34,456 bases of DNA from a bacterium (GCA_022774325.1 JALFNN010000096.1:1-34456), one strand, 5' to 3'. Positions 1-8,431 are shown, counted from the first letter of the stretch. A program made the numbers and translations. The notes: generated from the letters alone by a model not told the origin.

Positions 1-2
1 TT

Positions 3-497
3 AGTATTAAAGAAAGAGAGAAATCGGAAAATATTAAGAGTATCGATGAAAATGCATATGTGTTACTTCCTTCCGGTGTGGAATTTGAAAGTCTTGAGAT
101 GAAACTGATCCCTGATTCTAATGATAAAACGGCGGGAATCGTTGAGTATACTTATGACGGCCATCTGGTTGGGACGGCATCTGTCCAATTCAGTGATGTG
201 TATCTTGAAAAGAATGAACCGGAGATGAAGCCAGAAGAAAAGAAGGAAGAACAAAAAGAAAACAATGTCTGGACATGGATCATATGGATCGTTGCGGGGA
301 TTGTCATATTGGGAACCATCTTTTTTCTGTTTTTACTGGCTGTTGCTGTTAAAAGGAAGAAGAAAAGAGAGGCACAGAGGCGTCGCAGAATTGCCAGAAA
401 GCGCAAAAGACAGCAGGAAGAAAGATATAGGCAGATGTCGGGTGAAAGAAGGCGAGAAAGAAGCCGGAGAGATACCAGAGACAGATATGAACGATAA
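3..497 (+). CDS. D-alanyl-D-alanine carboxypeptidase, C-terminal part (partial)
   Basis: The reading frame is open from the left edge, so the 5' part of the gene lies outside the window; the GTG at 60 is internal. The visible part starts with a beta-rich segment containing VLLPSGVEFESLEMKLIP and YDGHLVGTASVQF, which resembles the C-terminal PBP5-type domain of clostridial DacA-like carboxypeptidases. A charged linker, one transmembrane helix (WIIWIVAGIVILGTIFFLFL) and a very basic Arg/Lys-rich cytoplasmic tail of about 50 residues follow. Such enzymes trim the terminal D-Ala from peptidoglycan stem peptides on the outer face of the membrane. The catalytic transpeptidase-like domain with its SxxK motif is not in the window, so the call rests on the C-terminal domain and membrane anchor only. 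A strong terminator follows at 551. Confidence 0.7.
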   Translation, partial: SIKEREKSENIKSIDENAYVLLPSGVEFESLEMKLIPDSNDKTAGIVEYTYDGHLVGTASVQFSDVYLEKNEPEMKPEEKKEEQKENNVWTWIIWIVAGIVILGTIFFLFLLAVAVKRKKKREAQRRRRIARKRKRQQEERYRQMSGERRRERSRRDTRDRYER

Positions 498-550
498 CTA
501 TACAAACTGCGGAATTTTACAGGAAAAATCCGTCAAAAAGCTGAAAATCC

Positions 551-583
551 AAGAAACCCTTGACTCGTCAAGGGTTTCTTTAT
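551..583 (+). terminator. Terminator of the carboxypeptidase gene
   Basis: A perfect 13-bp stem (551-563 with 568-580) and a CTCG loop are followed by a T-rich stretch. The -35 box of the next transcription unit lies inside this hairpin. Confidence 0.85.
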
Positions 584-589
584 TATAAT
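560..589 (+). promoter_or_regulatory. Promoter of the ileS T-box transcript
   Basis: TTGACT at 560-565, an 18-bp spacer and TATAAT at 584-589 form a sigma-A type promoter. It would start RNA near 596, just ahead of the T-box leader, and it is nested in the terminator of the previous gene. Confidence 0.7.
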
Positions 590-595
590 AGCTAC

Positions 596-845
596 GTAAA
601 AGAGAAAAACTATGACGAAGGCAGTAGAATATATTTCAAAGACAAAGCGAATCGGTGATGGTGAGAGACCGGTGCGAGTAGGATATATTCGAATATCACT
701 TCTGAGTTGCAGTCCCCGAAAGTGGTATATGAGTAAGGGATGCCGGTATTTCCTCCGTTATAGGAAACTCATATGTTGGTATGCAGTAACAGGTGGTTAA
801 CGATGCATAAGCTTTCGTCCTATTACAGGAGGAGAGCTTTTTTTA
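596..845 (+). promoter_or_regulatory. T-box leader, isoleucine specifier, upstream of ileS
   Basis: The leader has the usual T-box order. Stem I carries GGTGATGGTGAGAGACCGG near 653 and a specifier region GAATATCACTTCTGAGT whose in-register codon is ATC (695-697, Ile). The T-box itself is AACAGGTGGTTAACG at 788-803, a variant of the canonical AGGGTGGNACCGCG, with bulge TGGT (794-797) complementary to the ACCA end of uncharged tRNA. The terminator stem pairs 809-821 with 827-839 (one mismatch, one wobble) and is followed by a T run. The TCGTCCT segment can pair with either the T-box or the terminator arm. Known mechanism: uncharged tRNA-Ile stabilises the antiterminator, so ileS is read only when isoleucylation is low. 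Confidence 0.9.
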
Positions 846-936
846 TTATAGGATGTCAGCTAACCTATATTTATTTCACTGCGTATCTTATGGTGAAGAA
901 ACAGAAAAGGCTGAAGATTATGAAAGGAGTACTGAC

Positions 937-3900
937 ATGGCCAAGTACAAAAAAGTGTCAACAGATTTGAAGTTTGTTGACAGAGAAAAGGCAATTGAAA
1001 AATTCTGGGAAGATAATCATATTTTTGAAAAAAGTATGGAAAACCGGAAAGAAGGAGAGACCTATACCTTCTATGATGGTCCTCCGACCGCGAATGGAAA
1101 ACCGCATATCGGACACGTGCTGACACGTGTTATCAAGGATATGATTCCGAGATACCGCACTATGAAGGGATATATGGTTCCTCGTAAAGCTGGTTGGGAT
1201 ACTCATGGTCTTCCGGTAGAGCTTGAAGTGGAAAAGCTTCTGGGACTGGACGGAAAGGATCAGATTGAAGAATATGGTCTGGAACCGTTTATCAACAAAT
1301 GTAAAGAAAGTGTCTGGAAATACAAAGGTATGTGGGAAGATTTCTCAGGTACGGTAGGGTTCTGGGCGGATATGGAACATCCTTATGTAACTTACGATAA
1401 TGATTTCATTGAATCCGAGTGGTGGGCTTTAAAGCAGATCTGGGATAAGGGACTTCTTTATAAAGGATTTAAGATCGTTCCTTACTGTCCACGCTGCGGA
1501 ACGCCTCTGTCTGCACAGGAAGTAGCGCAGGGGTACAAGGATGTCAAAGAACGTTCTGCGATTGTTCGATTCAAAGTGAAGGACGAGGATGCTTATATTC
1601 TGGCATGGACGACAACACCATGGACACTTCCTTCCAATATCGCACTTTGTGTAAATCCGTATGAAGATTATGCAAAAGTAAAATGTGCGGACGGTAATGT
1701 TTATTATATGGCATGTGCACTTCTGGACACGATTCTTGGAAAATTTGCAGAAGAAGGAAAGCCGGCATATGAGATTCTGGAGACATACAAAGGACAGGAT
1801 CTGGAATACAAAGAATACGAGCCGCTTTATCAGTGCGCATATGATTGTGCTTCAAAGCAGAACAAGAAAGCTTTCTTTGTGACATGCGATACCTATGTTA
1901 CTCTGACAGACGGTACCGGAGTGGTTCATATTGCTCCTGCATTTGGTGAGGACGATGCAAAGGTAGGCCGGAAATATGATCTTCCTTTTGTACAGCTTGT
2001 TGATGAAAAAGGAAATATGGGAGAGACGACTCCGTTTGCCGGATTGTTTGTAAAGAAGGCCGATCCGGAAGTACTGAAGGATCTGGAAAGCCGCGGACTT
2101 CTCTTCGACGCTCCGAAGTTTGAACACAGTTATCCACATTGCTGGAGATGTGATACACCGCTGATCTACTATGCGAGAGAATCCTGGTTCATCAAGATGA
2201 CGGATGTCAAAGACGATCTGATTGCAAATAACAATACGATCAACTGGATTCCGGAAAGTATCGGTAAAGGGCGTTTTGGAGACTGGCTGGAAAATGTTCA
2301 GGACTGGGGAATCAGCCGTAACCGTTACTGGGGTACTCCACTGAATATTTGGGAATGTGAATGCGGACATCAGCATTCCATCGGAAGTATTGCTGAATTA
2401 AAAGAAATGTCAGATAATTGTCCGGATGATATTGAACTGCATCGTCCATATATCGATGAAGTAACGATCCGTTGCCCGAAGTGCGGAAAGCCGATGCACC
2501 GTGTACCAGAGGTTATTGACTGCTGGTTCGACAGTGGTTCTATGCCGTTTGCGCAGCATCACTATCCATTTGAAAATAAAGAATTGTTTGAACAGCAGTT
2601 CCCGGCAGATTTTATTTCAGAGGCGGTGGATCAGACAAGAGGATGGTTCTATTCTCTGCTTGCGATTTCGACACTGATCTTCAATAAGGCACCGTACAAG
2701 AATGTTATCGTTCTGGGACATGTTCAGGATGAAAACGGACAGAAGATGAGTAAGTCAAAGGGTAATGCGGTCGATCCGTTTGAAGCTCTGGAGACATACG
2801 GAGCAGATGCGATCCGCTGGTATTTCTATGTGAACAGTGCTCCTTGGCTTCCGAACCGTTTCCATGGAAAAGCGGTTATGGAAGGCCAGCGCAAATTTAT
2901 GGGAACTTTGTGGAATACCTATGCATTCTTTGTACTGTATGCAAATATTGATGATTTTGATGCAGCAGAATATACATTGGATTATGATAAATTGTCCGTA
3001 ATGGATAAATGGCTGCTGTCTAAGCTGAATACTTTAATCAAAGTAGTGGATGACAATCTTGAAAATTACAGAATTCCGGAAGCTGCAAGAGCACTTCAGG
3101 ATTTTGTAGATGATATGAGTAACTGGTATGTAAGAAGAAGCCGTGAACGTTTCTGGGCAAAAGGAATGGAACAGGATAAGATCAATGCGTATATGACCCT
3201 GTATACTGCACTGGTTACTGTTTCCAAGGTAGCAGCACCGATGATTCCGTTTATGACAGAAGAGATATATCAGAATCTGGTGAGAAGTCTTGATGAAACC
3301 GCACCGGAAAGTATCCATCTTTGTGATTTCCCGGTTGCCAATGATGCATATATCGATAAAAATCTGGAAGAAAATATGGATGAGGTCCTCAAAATTGTTG
3401 TTATGGGACGTGCATGCCGTAATACTGCAAACATCAAAAACCGTCAGCCGATCGGCAAGATGTTTGTAAAAGGAATTGGAGAACTTCCGGAATTTTATCA
3501 GGATATCATTACAGACGAGCTGAATGTGAAAAAAATGGAAATTACGGAAGATGTTCGTGCATTTACTTCTTATACATTCAAGCCGCAGCTTAAGACGGTA
3601 GGACCGAAATATGGCAAGCTGCTGGGGGGAATCAAGAACGCACTGAATAATCTTGACGGAAATGCAGCAATGGATGAACTGAACGCAAATGGTGTTTTGA
3701 AGCTTGATGTGAATGGGCAGGAGGTTGTATTGGCTACGGAAGACCTTCTGATTGATATGAGTCAGGCAGAAGGATATGTATCTGAGAGTGATTATGGAAT
3801 TACGGTTGTTCTCGATACGAATTTGACAGAAGAACTTCTGGAAGAAGGTTTTGTAAGAGAAATCATCAGTAAGATCCAGACAATGCGCAAGGAAGCAGAC

Positions 3901-4092
3901 TTCGAAGTAACAGATAAGATCAAAGTAACATATGACGGAAGCGAAAAAGCAGAGTCTGTATTTGCAAAATTTGCCGATGAAATCGGACAGGAGACTCTGG
4001 CGGTCAGCGTTGAAAAAGCTGTTCCGGCAGGTCATGTAAAGGAATGGAAGATCAACGGTGAAACAGTTAATCTGGGAGTAGAAAAGAACTAA
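937..4092 (+). CDS. ileS: Isoleucyl-tRNA synthetase, IleS2-like
   Basis: This class I aminoacyl-tRNA synthetase charges tRNA-Ile in the cytoplasm. The catalytic motifs are complete: HIGH at residues 57-60 and KMSKS near 603-607, separated by the editing (CP1) domain with the typical WTTTPWTLPSN. The C-terminal anticodon-binding region follows. At 1051 residues, with GWDTHGLPVELEVEK after the HIGH region, it resembles the longer eukaryote-like IleS2 type rather than the roughly 930-residue IleS1 type. IleS2 enzymes are often naturally less sensitive to mupirocin; whether that holds here is inference. I chose ATG 937 because AAAGGAG lies just upstream. An in-frame ATG at 853 sits directly after the T-box terminator, lacks a ribosome site and would add residues unlike the family. 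glgP begins 21 bases downstream with no terminator between. Confidence 0.96.
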   Translation: MAKYKKVSTDLKFVDREKAIEKFWEDNHIFEKSMENRKEGETYTFYDGPPTANGKPHIGHVLTRVIKDMIPRYRTMKGYMVPRKAGWDTHGLPVELEVEKLLGLDGKDQIEEYGLEPFINKCKESVWKYKGMWEDFSGTVGFWADMEHPYVTYDNDFIESEWWALKQIWDKGLLYKGFKIVPYCPRCGTPLSAQEVAQGYKDVKERSAIVRFKVKDEDAYILAWTTTPWTLPSNIALCVNPYEDYAKVKCADGNVYYMACALLDTILGKFAEEGKPAYEILETYKGQDLEYKEYEPLYQCAYDCASKQNKKAFFVTCDTYVTLTDGTGVVHIAPAFGEDDAKVGRKYDLPFVQLVDEKGNMGETTPFAGLFVKKADPEVLKDLESRGLLFDAPKFEHSYPHCWRCDTPLIYYARESWFIKMTDVKDDLIANNNTINWIPESIGKGRFGDWLENVQDWGISRNRYWGTPLNIWECECGHQHSIGSIAELKEMSDNCPDDIELHRPYIDEVTIRCPKCGKPMHRVPEVIDCWFDSGSMPFAQHHYPFENKELFEQQFPADFISEAVDQTRGWFYSLLAISTLIFNKAPYKNVIVLGHVQDENGQKMSKSKGNAVDPFEALETYGADAIRWYFYVNSAPWLPNRFHGKAVMEGQRKFMGTLWNTYAFFVLYANIDDFDAAEYTLDYDKLSVMDKWLLSKLNTLIKVVDDNLENYRIPEAARALQDFVDDMSNWYVRRSRERFWAKGMEQDKINAYMTLYTALVTVSKVAAPMIPFMTEEIYQNLVRSLDETAPESIHLCDFPVANDAYIDKNLEENMDEVLKIVVMGRACRNTANIKNRQPIGKMFVKGIGELPEFYQDIITDELNVKKMEITEDVRAFTSYTFKPQLKTVGPKYGKLLGGIKNALNNLDGNAAMDELNANGVLKLDVNGQEVVLATEDLLIDMSQAEGYVSESDYGITVVLDTNLTEELLEEGFVREIISKIQTMRKEADFEVTDKIKVTYDGSEKAESVFAKFADEIGQETLAVSVEKAVPAGHVKEWKINGETVNLGVEKN

Positions 4093-4113
4093 AGCTTACG
4101 AAGGGAGAACATA

Positions 4114-6582
4114 ATGTATAGTAAAAGATTTGAGAAAGAAGCATTTAAGAAAGAAGTAAAGCATAATGTGCGTACACTGTATCGTCGTGAAATCGATGAG
4201 GCAACACCACAGCAGATTTTTCAGGCTGTATCTTATGCAGTGAAAGAAGCAATTGTGGATGACTGGCTTGCAACACAGAAGACATACGAGAAAGAAGATC
4301 CAAAGACTGTTTATTATATGTCAATGGAGTTTCTGATGGGACGCGCACTTGGTAATAACCTGATCAATATGACCGCTTACAAGGAAGTAAAAGAAGCGCT
4401 CGATGAGATGGGAATCGATCTAAATGCAATCGAAGATCAGGAACCGGACGCAGCACTTGGAAATGGTGGTCTGGGACGTCTGGCAGCTTGTTTCCTGGAC
4501 TCTCTTGCAACTTTGGGATATGCAGCATATGGATGCGGAATTCGTTATCGCTATGGTATGTTTAAGCAGAAAATTGAGAATGGTTATCAGGTAGAGACAC
4601 CGGATAACTGGCTGAAAGACGGTAATCCGTTTGAGCTTCGCCGTGATGAGTATGCAAAAGAAGTTCGTTTCGGCGGAACGATCCGCGTTGAATACGACGA
4701 GAAGACAAAGAGAAATTACTATATTCAGGAAAACTATGAATCCGTACTTGCAATTCCGTACGATATGCCGATCGTTGGATACGGAAACCATGTAGTCAAT
4801 ACGCTCCGTATCTGGGATGCAAAAGCGATTACAGAATTTAAACTTGATTCCTTCGACCGTGGTGAATACCATAAAGCGATCGAACAGGAAAACCTGGCTA
4901 AGAATATCGTAGAGGTTCTGTATCCGAACGACAATCACTATGCAGGAAAAGAGCTTCGTCTGAAACAGCAGTATTTCTTCGTGTCAGCAAGTTTGCAGGC
5001 ATTGATTGCAAAATATAAAAAGAAACACAGCGATATCCGCAAACTGTACGAGAAAGTTACGATTCAGATGAATGATACGCATCCGACCGTGGCAGTTGCC
5101 GAATTAATGCGTCTTCTTATTGACCAGGAAGGTCTGGAATGGGACGAAGCATGGGATGTCACCACGAAAACGGTTGCTTATACAAACCATACAATCATGT
5201 CAGAAGCGCTTGAAAAATGGCCGATCGACCTGTTCTCAAGACTGCTTCCGCGTGTTTACCAGATCGTGCAGGAAATCGACCGCCGTTTTGTAGAGCAGAT
5301 TCGTCAGATGTATCCGGGTAACGAGAATAAAGTTGCAAAGATGGCAATCCTTCGTGACGGACAGGTGAAGATGGCACACCTTGCAATCGTTGCAGGTTAC
5401 TCTGTAAATGGTGTTGCAAAGCTTCATACAGAGATTCTGAAGCATCAGGAACTGAGAGATTTCTATGAGATGATGCCGAATAAGTTTAATAACAAGACAA
5501 ATGGTATTACTCAGAGAAGATTCCTTCTTCATGGAAATCAGCTCCTTGCTGACTGGGTAACCGCACATATCGGAGACGGATGGATCACCGATCTTTCTGA
5601 AATGGCTAAGTTAAAACCACTTGCTGATGATCCGAAGGCGAGAGCTGAATTTATGGACATCAAATATAAGAATAAAGAGCGTCTTGCTGCTTATATTCTG
5701 GAACACAATGGAGTGGAAGTTGACCCGAGATCTATTTTTGATGTACAGGTGAAACGTCTTCATGAATACAAACGTCAGCTTCTGAACATTTTACATGTTA
5801 TGTATCTGTATAATCAGATTAAAGAACATCCGGAAATGCCGTTCTATCCGAGAACCTTTATCTTTGGTGCAAAGGCTTCCGCAGGATATATTCGTGCAAA
5901 ACAGATCATCAAGCTGATCAACTCTGTTGCAGAAGTAGTAAATAATGACCGTTCTATCAATGGAAAACTGAAAATTGTCTTCATTGAAGATTACCGTGTA
6001 TCTAATGCAGAGTGGATCTTTGCAGCTGCAGATGTCAGCGAACAGATTTCTACCGCTTCAAAAGAGGCATCTGGAACCGGAAACATGAAATTTATGCTGA
6101 ACGGAGCTCCGACTCTCGGAACTATGGATGGTGCAAACGTTGAGATCGTGGAAGAAGTGGGAATCGAAAATGCATTTATCTTCGGCCTCAGCTCTGATGA
6201 AGTTATTAATTACGAAAACCATGGTGGATACAATCCGCAGGAAATTTATTTCAACGATTGGGAACTGAAGCGTGTGGTAGATCAGCTTATGGATGGAACC
6301 TATTCTCATGGAGATCATGAAATGTTCCGTGACCTTTACAACTCTCTGCTTAATACACAGGGAAGTCCGAGACCGGATATGTATTTCATTTTGAAGGATT
6401 TCCGTCCTTATGCAGAAGCGCAGAAGAGAGTAGAAGAGGCATATCGTGATACGGACCGCTGGGCAAGAATGGCACTCCTCAATACTGCAAGCTGCGGTAA
6501 ATTCACATCTGACAGAACAATTCAGGAATATGTGGATGATATCTGGAAACTTGATAAAGTTACTGTTGAACCTGAAGAATAA
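4114..6582 (+). CDS. glgP: Glycogen/maltodextrin phosphorylase
   Basis: This GT35-family enzyme releases glucose-1-phosphate from alpha-1,4-glucans with pyridoxal phosphate as cofactor. The 822-residue length is normal for bacterial enzymes. Conserved segments include YYMSMEFLMGRALGNNL near the N-terminus, EPDAALGNGGLGRLAACFLDS, the QMNDTHPTVAV segment in the middle, KRLHEYKRQLLN, and the cofactor-lysine region EASGTGNMKFMLNGA around residue 650, where the Lys carries PLP. AAGGGAG lies before the ATG. The gene starts 21 bases after ileS in the same direction with no visible terminator or promoter between them, so at least some transcription from the T-box-controlled ileS promoter may continue into it. 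A hairpin at 6600 closes the unit. The substrate (glycogen or maltodextrin) cannot be told from sequence. Confidence 0.95.
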   Translation: MYSKRFEKEAFKKEVKHNVRTLYRREIDEATPQQIFQAVSYAVKEAIVDDWLATQKTYEKEDPKTVYYMSMEFLMGRALGNNLINMTAYKEVKEALDEMGIDLNAIEDQEPDAALGNGGLGRLAACFLDSLATLGYAAYGCGIRYRYGMFKQKIENGYQVETPDNWLKDGNPFELRRDEYAKEVRFGGTIRVEYDEKTKRNYYIQENYESVLAIPYDMPIVGYGNHVVNTLRIWDAKAITEFKLDSFDRGEYHKAIEQENLAKNIVEVLYPNDNHYAGKELRLKQQYFFVSASLQALIAKYKKKHSDIRKLYEKVTIQMNDTHPTVAVAELMRLLIDQEGLEWDEAWDVTTKTVAYTNHTIMSEALEKWPIDLFSRLLPRVYQIVQEIDRRFVEQIRQMYPGNENKVAKMAILRDGQVKMAHLAIVAGYSVNGVAKLHTEILKHQELRDFYEMMPNKFNNKTNGITQRRFLLHGNQLLADWVTAHIGDGWITDLSEMAKLKPLADDPKARAEFMDIKYKNKERLAAYILEHNGVEVDPRSIFDVQVKRLHEYKRQLLNILHVMYLYNQIKEHPEMPFYPRTFIFGAKASAGYIRAKQIIKLINSVAEVVNNDRSINGKLKIVFIEDYRVSNAEWIFAAADVSEQISTASKEASGTGNMKFMLNGAPTLGTMDGANVEIVEEVGIENAFIFGLSSDEVINYENHGGYNPQEIYFNDWELKRVVDQLMDGTYSHGDHEMFRDLYNSLLNTQGSPRPDMYFILKDFRPYAEAQKRVEEAYRDTDRWARMALLNTASCGKFTSDRTIQEYVDDIWKLDKVTVEPEE

Positions 6583-6586
6583 GAAT

Positions 6587-6615
6587 TCATAAATCAGGGA
6601 AACCTCTCATACAGT
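6587..6615 (+). promoter_or_regulatory. Candidate sigma-E promoter for spoIID
   Basis: CATACAGT at 6608-6615 matches the sigma-E -10 consensus CATACAnT completely. TCATAAA at 6587-6593 partly matches the -35 consensus (KMATATT), with a 14-bp spacer as expected. SpoIID is a known mother-cell sigma-E product, so box and gene agree. The start point would fall at about 6621, leaving only a short leader. Confidence 0.6.
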
Positions 6616-6630
6616 GGTATGGGAGGTTTT
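6600..6630 (+). terminator. Hairpin after glgP, probable terminator
   Basis: AAACCTCTCAT (6600-6610) pairs with ATGGGAGGTTT (6619-6629), with one wobble and a short T run. Its right arm also holds the GGGAGG ribosome site of spoIID, and its loop side holds the candidate sigma-E -10 box. Confidence 0.6.
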
Positions 6631-6638
6631 ACTGTTAT

Positions 6639-7532
6639 ATGAAGAAATGGATCAGACAGGCAGGGTATTTTCTTGTTATTATGATACTTTTGCCTTATAT
6701 TATAACGGTTTTTCTGAATGGAAGTCAAATGACAGCATCAGTCGGAACTGCTTCAATTTATGTGAAAGTAGAAAGAAATGAGAAGACAGTCAAACTGACG
6801 CTCGATGAGTATGGGATAGGCGTTTTGGCAAAAGAAATGGATGCGGATGCCGGTATGGAAGCGTTGAAGGCACAGGCAGTGCTGATTCGGACAAGTATCT
6901 GTAAAAGCATACAGGAAGAAGGAAGTGAAACGGTTCTAAAAAAGGGGTACTGGACAAGAAGTCAGATGAAGAGCAACTGGGGAGCCAGTGACTATGCAGA
7001 AAAATATGACCGTATTCAGGAAGCCTGGAATGACACGGAAGGGAAGATTTTAATTTACAATGGAATGCCGGCTCTTACACCGTATCATAAGCTCAGCAAT
7101 GGGAAAACACGTTCTGCGGCAGAAGTTCTGGGAACGGAAGAATACCCGTATCTGCAGGTAAAGGAATGTCCCGCGGACGTGGAATCTGAGGATGCCATGA
7201 CGACACAGATGATCCAGGGAACGGATATGGAGGTCACGGGAACGGACAGTGCTGGATATGTGACGGAAGTGCGTTGTGGGAAAGAAACCGTAAAAGGGGA
7301 GGCATTCCGGGATACATATCATCTCGCTTCGGCCTGCTTTACTTTGCAGGAATTTGACGGTCAGATCCGGGTCACTTCGAAAGGAATCGGGCATGGACTC
7401 GGAATGAGCCAGTATACGGCTGAACAGATGGCAGCAGACGGCAGTTCTTATCAGGATATTTTAAATTATTTTTTTGAAGGAACGACTCTGGAGGAAGTTG
7501 TTGAAATTGTCACAAGCACAGACATTTCATAA
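6639..7532 (+). CDS. spoIID: Stage II sporulation protein D, lytic transglycosylase
   Basis: SpoIID works in the mother-cell membrane with SpoIIP and SpoIIM (DMP complex), cleaving glycan strands to drive forespore engulfment. The 297-residue protein has one N-terminal membrane helix (about residues 8-27) and then the SpoIID domain. The segment LAKEMDADAGMEALKAQAV holds the conserved catalytic Glu (about residue 66), and GIGHGLGMSQYTAEQMAADG is the conserved C-terminal block. GGGAGG at 6621-6626 is the ribosome site. A sigma-E type promoter overlaps the preceding hairpin. spoIIQ follows 55 bases downstream, the same order known from other clostridia (spoIID-spoIIQ); the spoIIID gene that often comes next is not present here. 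Confidence 0.92.
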   Translation: MKKWIRQAGYFLVIMILLPYIITVFLNGSQMTASVGTASIYVKVERNEKTVKLTLDEYGIGVLAKEMDADAGMEALKAQAVLIRTSICKSIQEEGSETVLKKGYWTRSQMKSNWGASDYAEKYDRIQEAWNDTEGKILIYNGMPALTPYHKLSNGKTRSAAEVLGTEEYPYLQVKECPADVESEDAMTTQMIQGTDMEVTGTDSAGYVTEVRCGKETVKGEAFRDTYHLASACFTLQEFDGQIRVTSKGIGHGLGMSQYTAEQMAADGSSYQDILNYFFEGTTLEEVVEIVTSTDIS

Positions 7533-7538
7533 AAAAAT

Positions 7539-7568
7539 GAATAAGGCTCTGTTTTTCTGGCAAAAATA
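7539..7568 (+). promoter_or_regulatory. Candidate sigma-F promoter for spoIIQ
   Basis: GAATA at 7539-7543, a 15-bp spacer and GGCAAAAATA at 7559-7568 match the sigma-F consensus GYWTA-N15/16-GGNRANANTW, with one mismatch in the -35 box. SpoIIQ is a known forespore sigma-F product, which supports the reading. Confidence 0.6.
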
Positions 7569-7587
7569 TTGTCAGAGGTGATAAAAT

Positions 7588-8346
7588 ATGAATAAGAAAC
7601 AGCGACTTTCTCAGAAAGGGAAAAAACAGGCGGCTTATGCTCTGGCAATCTGTTTTTCAGCAGTCATTGCGATTACCGGAGCCTATACATGGAACAGCTA
7701 CAAGGAGAAAACAAGCAAAGAACTGGAGCTCGCAAAGCAGGAAGAACAGGCAGAGACAGAGAAGGAGATGGCAGAGGCAGCTAACTCTACAGACGGAGTA
7801 GAAGCAAAGCAGGAAGATACTTCGGATGAAGCTTTGCCGGAAAATGAGACTGCGGAAGGAACTGAAGAAACCGAAAACACTGATTCGGTGACGGAGACGG
7901 CAGGAGAGACGGCACAGGTCTATTTTACAGAGTCGGACCAGCTTCTGTGGCCGGTCAACGGGAATGTGATGATGAGCTACAGCATGGATAAAACCGTGTA
8001 TTTTCAGACGCTGGATCAGTATAAATACAATCCGGCAGTCATCATTGCGGGTGCAGTCAATGATAATGTTATTGCAGCAGCTCCCGGAATCGTAAAATCG
8101 ATTGATGTACTTCCTCAGACAGGTACCACGATCACTGTGGATATGGGTAACGGATATGAATGTATTTATGGTCAGCTCAAAGAAGTACCAGTCTATGTCG
8201 GTGATTACGTGGAGGCCGGAACTGTACTCGGATATCTGAGTGAGCCGACCAAATATTACAGTGTTGAGGGATGTAACCTTTATTTCGAAATGCGAAAGGA
8301 CGGTCAACCGGTGGATCCTATGGATTATATGGATCTGGAAGACTAA
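7588..8346 (+). CDS. spoIIQ: SpoIIQ-like M23/LytM-domain sporulation protein (inactive)
   Basis: SpoIIQ sits in the forespore membrane and joins SpoIIIAH to form the channel that links forespore and mother cell during engulfment. This 252-residue protein has an N-terminal membrane helix (about 15-32), an acidic, Glu-rich linker (about 40-110) and a LytM/M23 fold (about 117-245). Alignment by eye to the M23 motifs shows all zinc ligands replaced: the HxxxD motif is NPAVI (Asn148, Ile152), the YxHL position is YGQL (Gln196) and the final LHFE is LYFE (Tyr232). It should therefore not be a peptidase and probably acts only as a structural partner. GAGGTGAT precedes the ATG at a good distance. Position directly after spoIID and a sigma-F type promoter support the name. 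A generic M23 protein is the alternative. Confidence 0.85.
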   Translation: MNKKQRLSQKGKKQAAYALAICFSAVIAITGAYTWNSYKEKTSKELELAKQEEQAETEKEMAEAANSTDGVEAKQEDTSDEALPENETAEGTEETENTDSVTETAGETAQVYFTESDQLLWPVNGNVMMSYSMDKTVYFQTLDQYKYNPAVIIAGAVNDNVIAAAPGIVKSIDVLPQTGTTITVDMGNGYECIYGQLKEVPVYVGDYVEAGTVLGYLSEPTKYYSVEGCNLYFEMRKDGQPVDPMDYMDLED

Positions 8347-8371
8347 AGATCAAAAAGGATGAAGAAGGGCG

Positions 8372-8407
8372 GAACATTGCCGGAAAAATAGAAATCCGGA
8401 ATGTTTC
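8372..8407 (+). terminator. Weak hairpin after spoIIQ
   Basis: AACATT-G-CCGG can pair with CCGGAATGTT around an A-rich loop, with one bulged base. The T tract is poor, so termination here is uncertain. Confidence 0.3.
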
Positions 8408-8431
8408 GTCTCTCTTTTGGAGACAGGCAAA

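Noticed and set aside
853-936. Upstream in-frame extension of ileS starting at ATG 853
   Set aside because: It starts directly after the T-box terminator, has no ribosome site, and adds residues foreign to the family; ATG 937 has AAAGGAG at the right distance.
3034-4035. Long minus-strand open frame opposite ileS
   Set aside because: It is a shadow of a clear housekeeping gene, with low-complexity Cys/Phe/Ile-rich translation and no ribosome site or family match.
8372-8407. Riboswitch or strong terminator between spoIIQ and the GIY-YIG gene
   Set aside because: The hairpin has a bulge and almost no T run; it is listed only as a weak hairpin.
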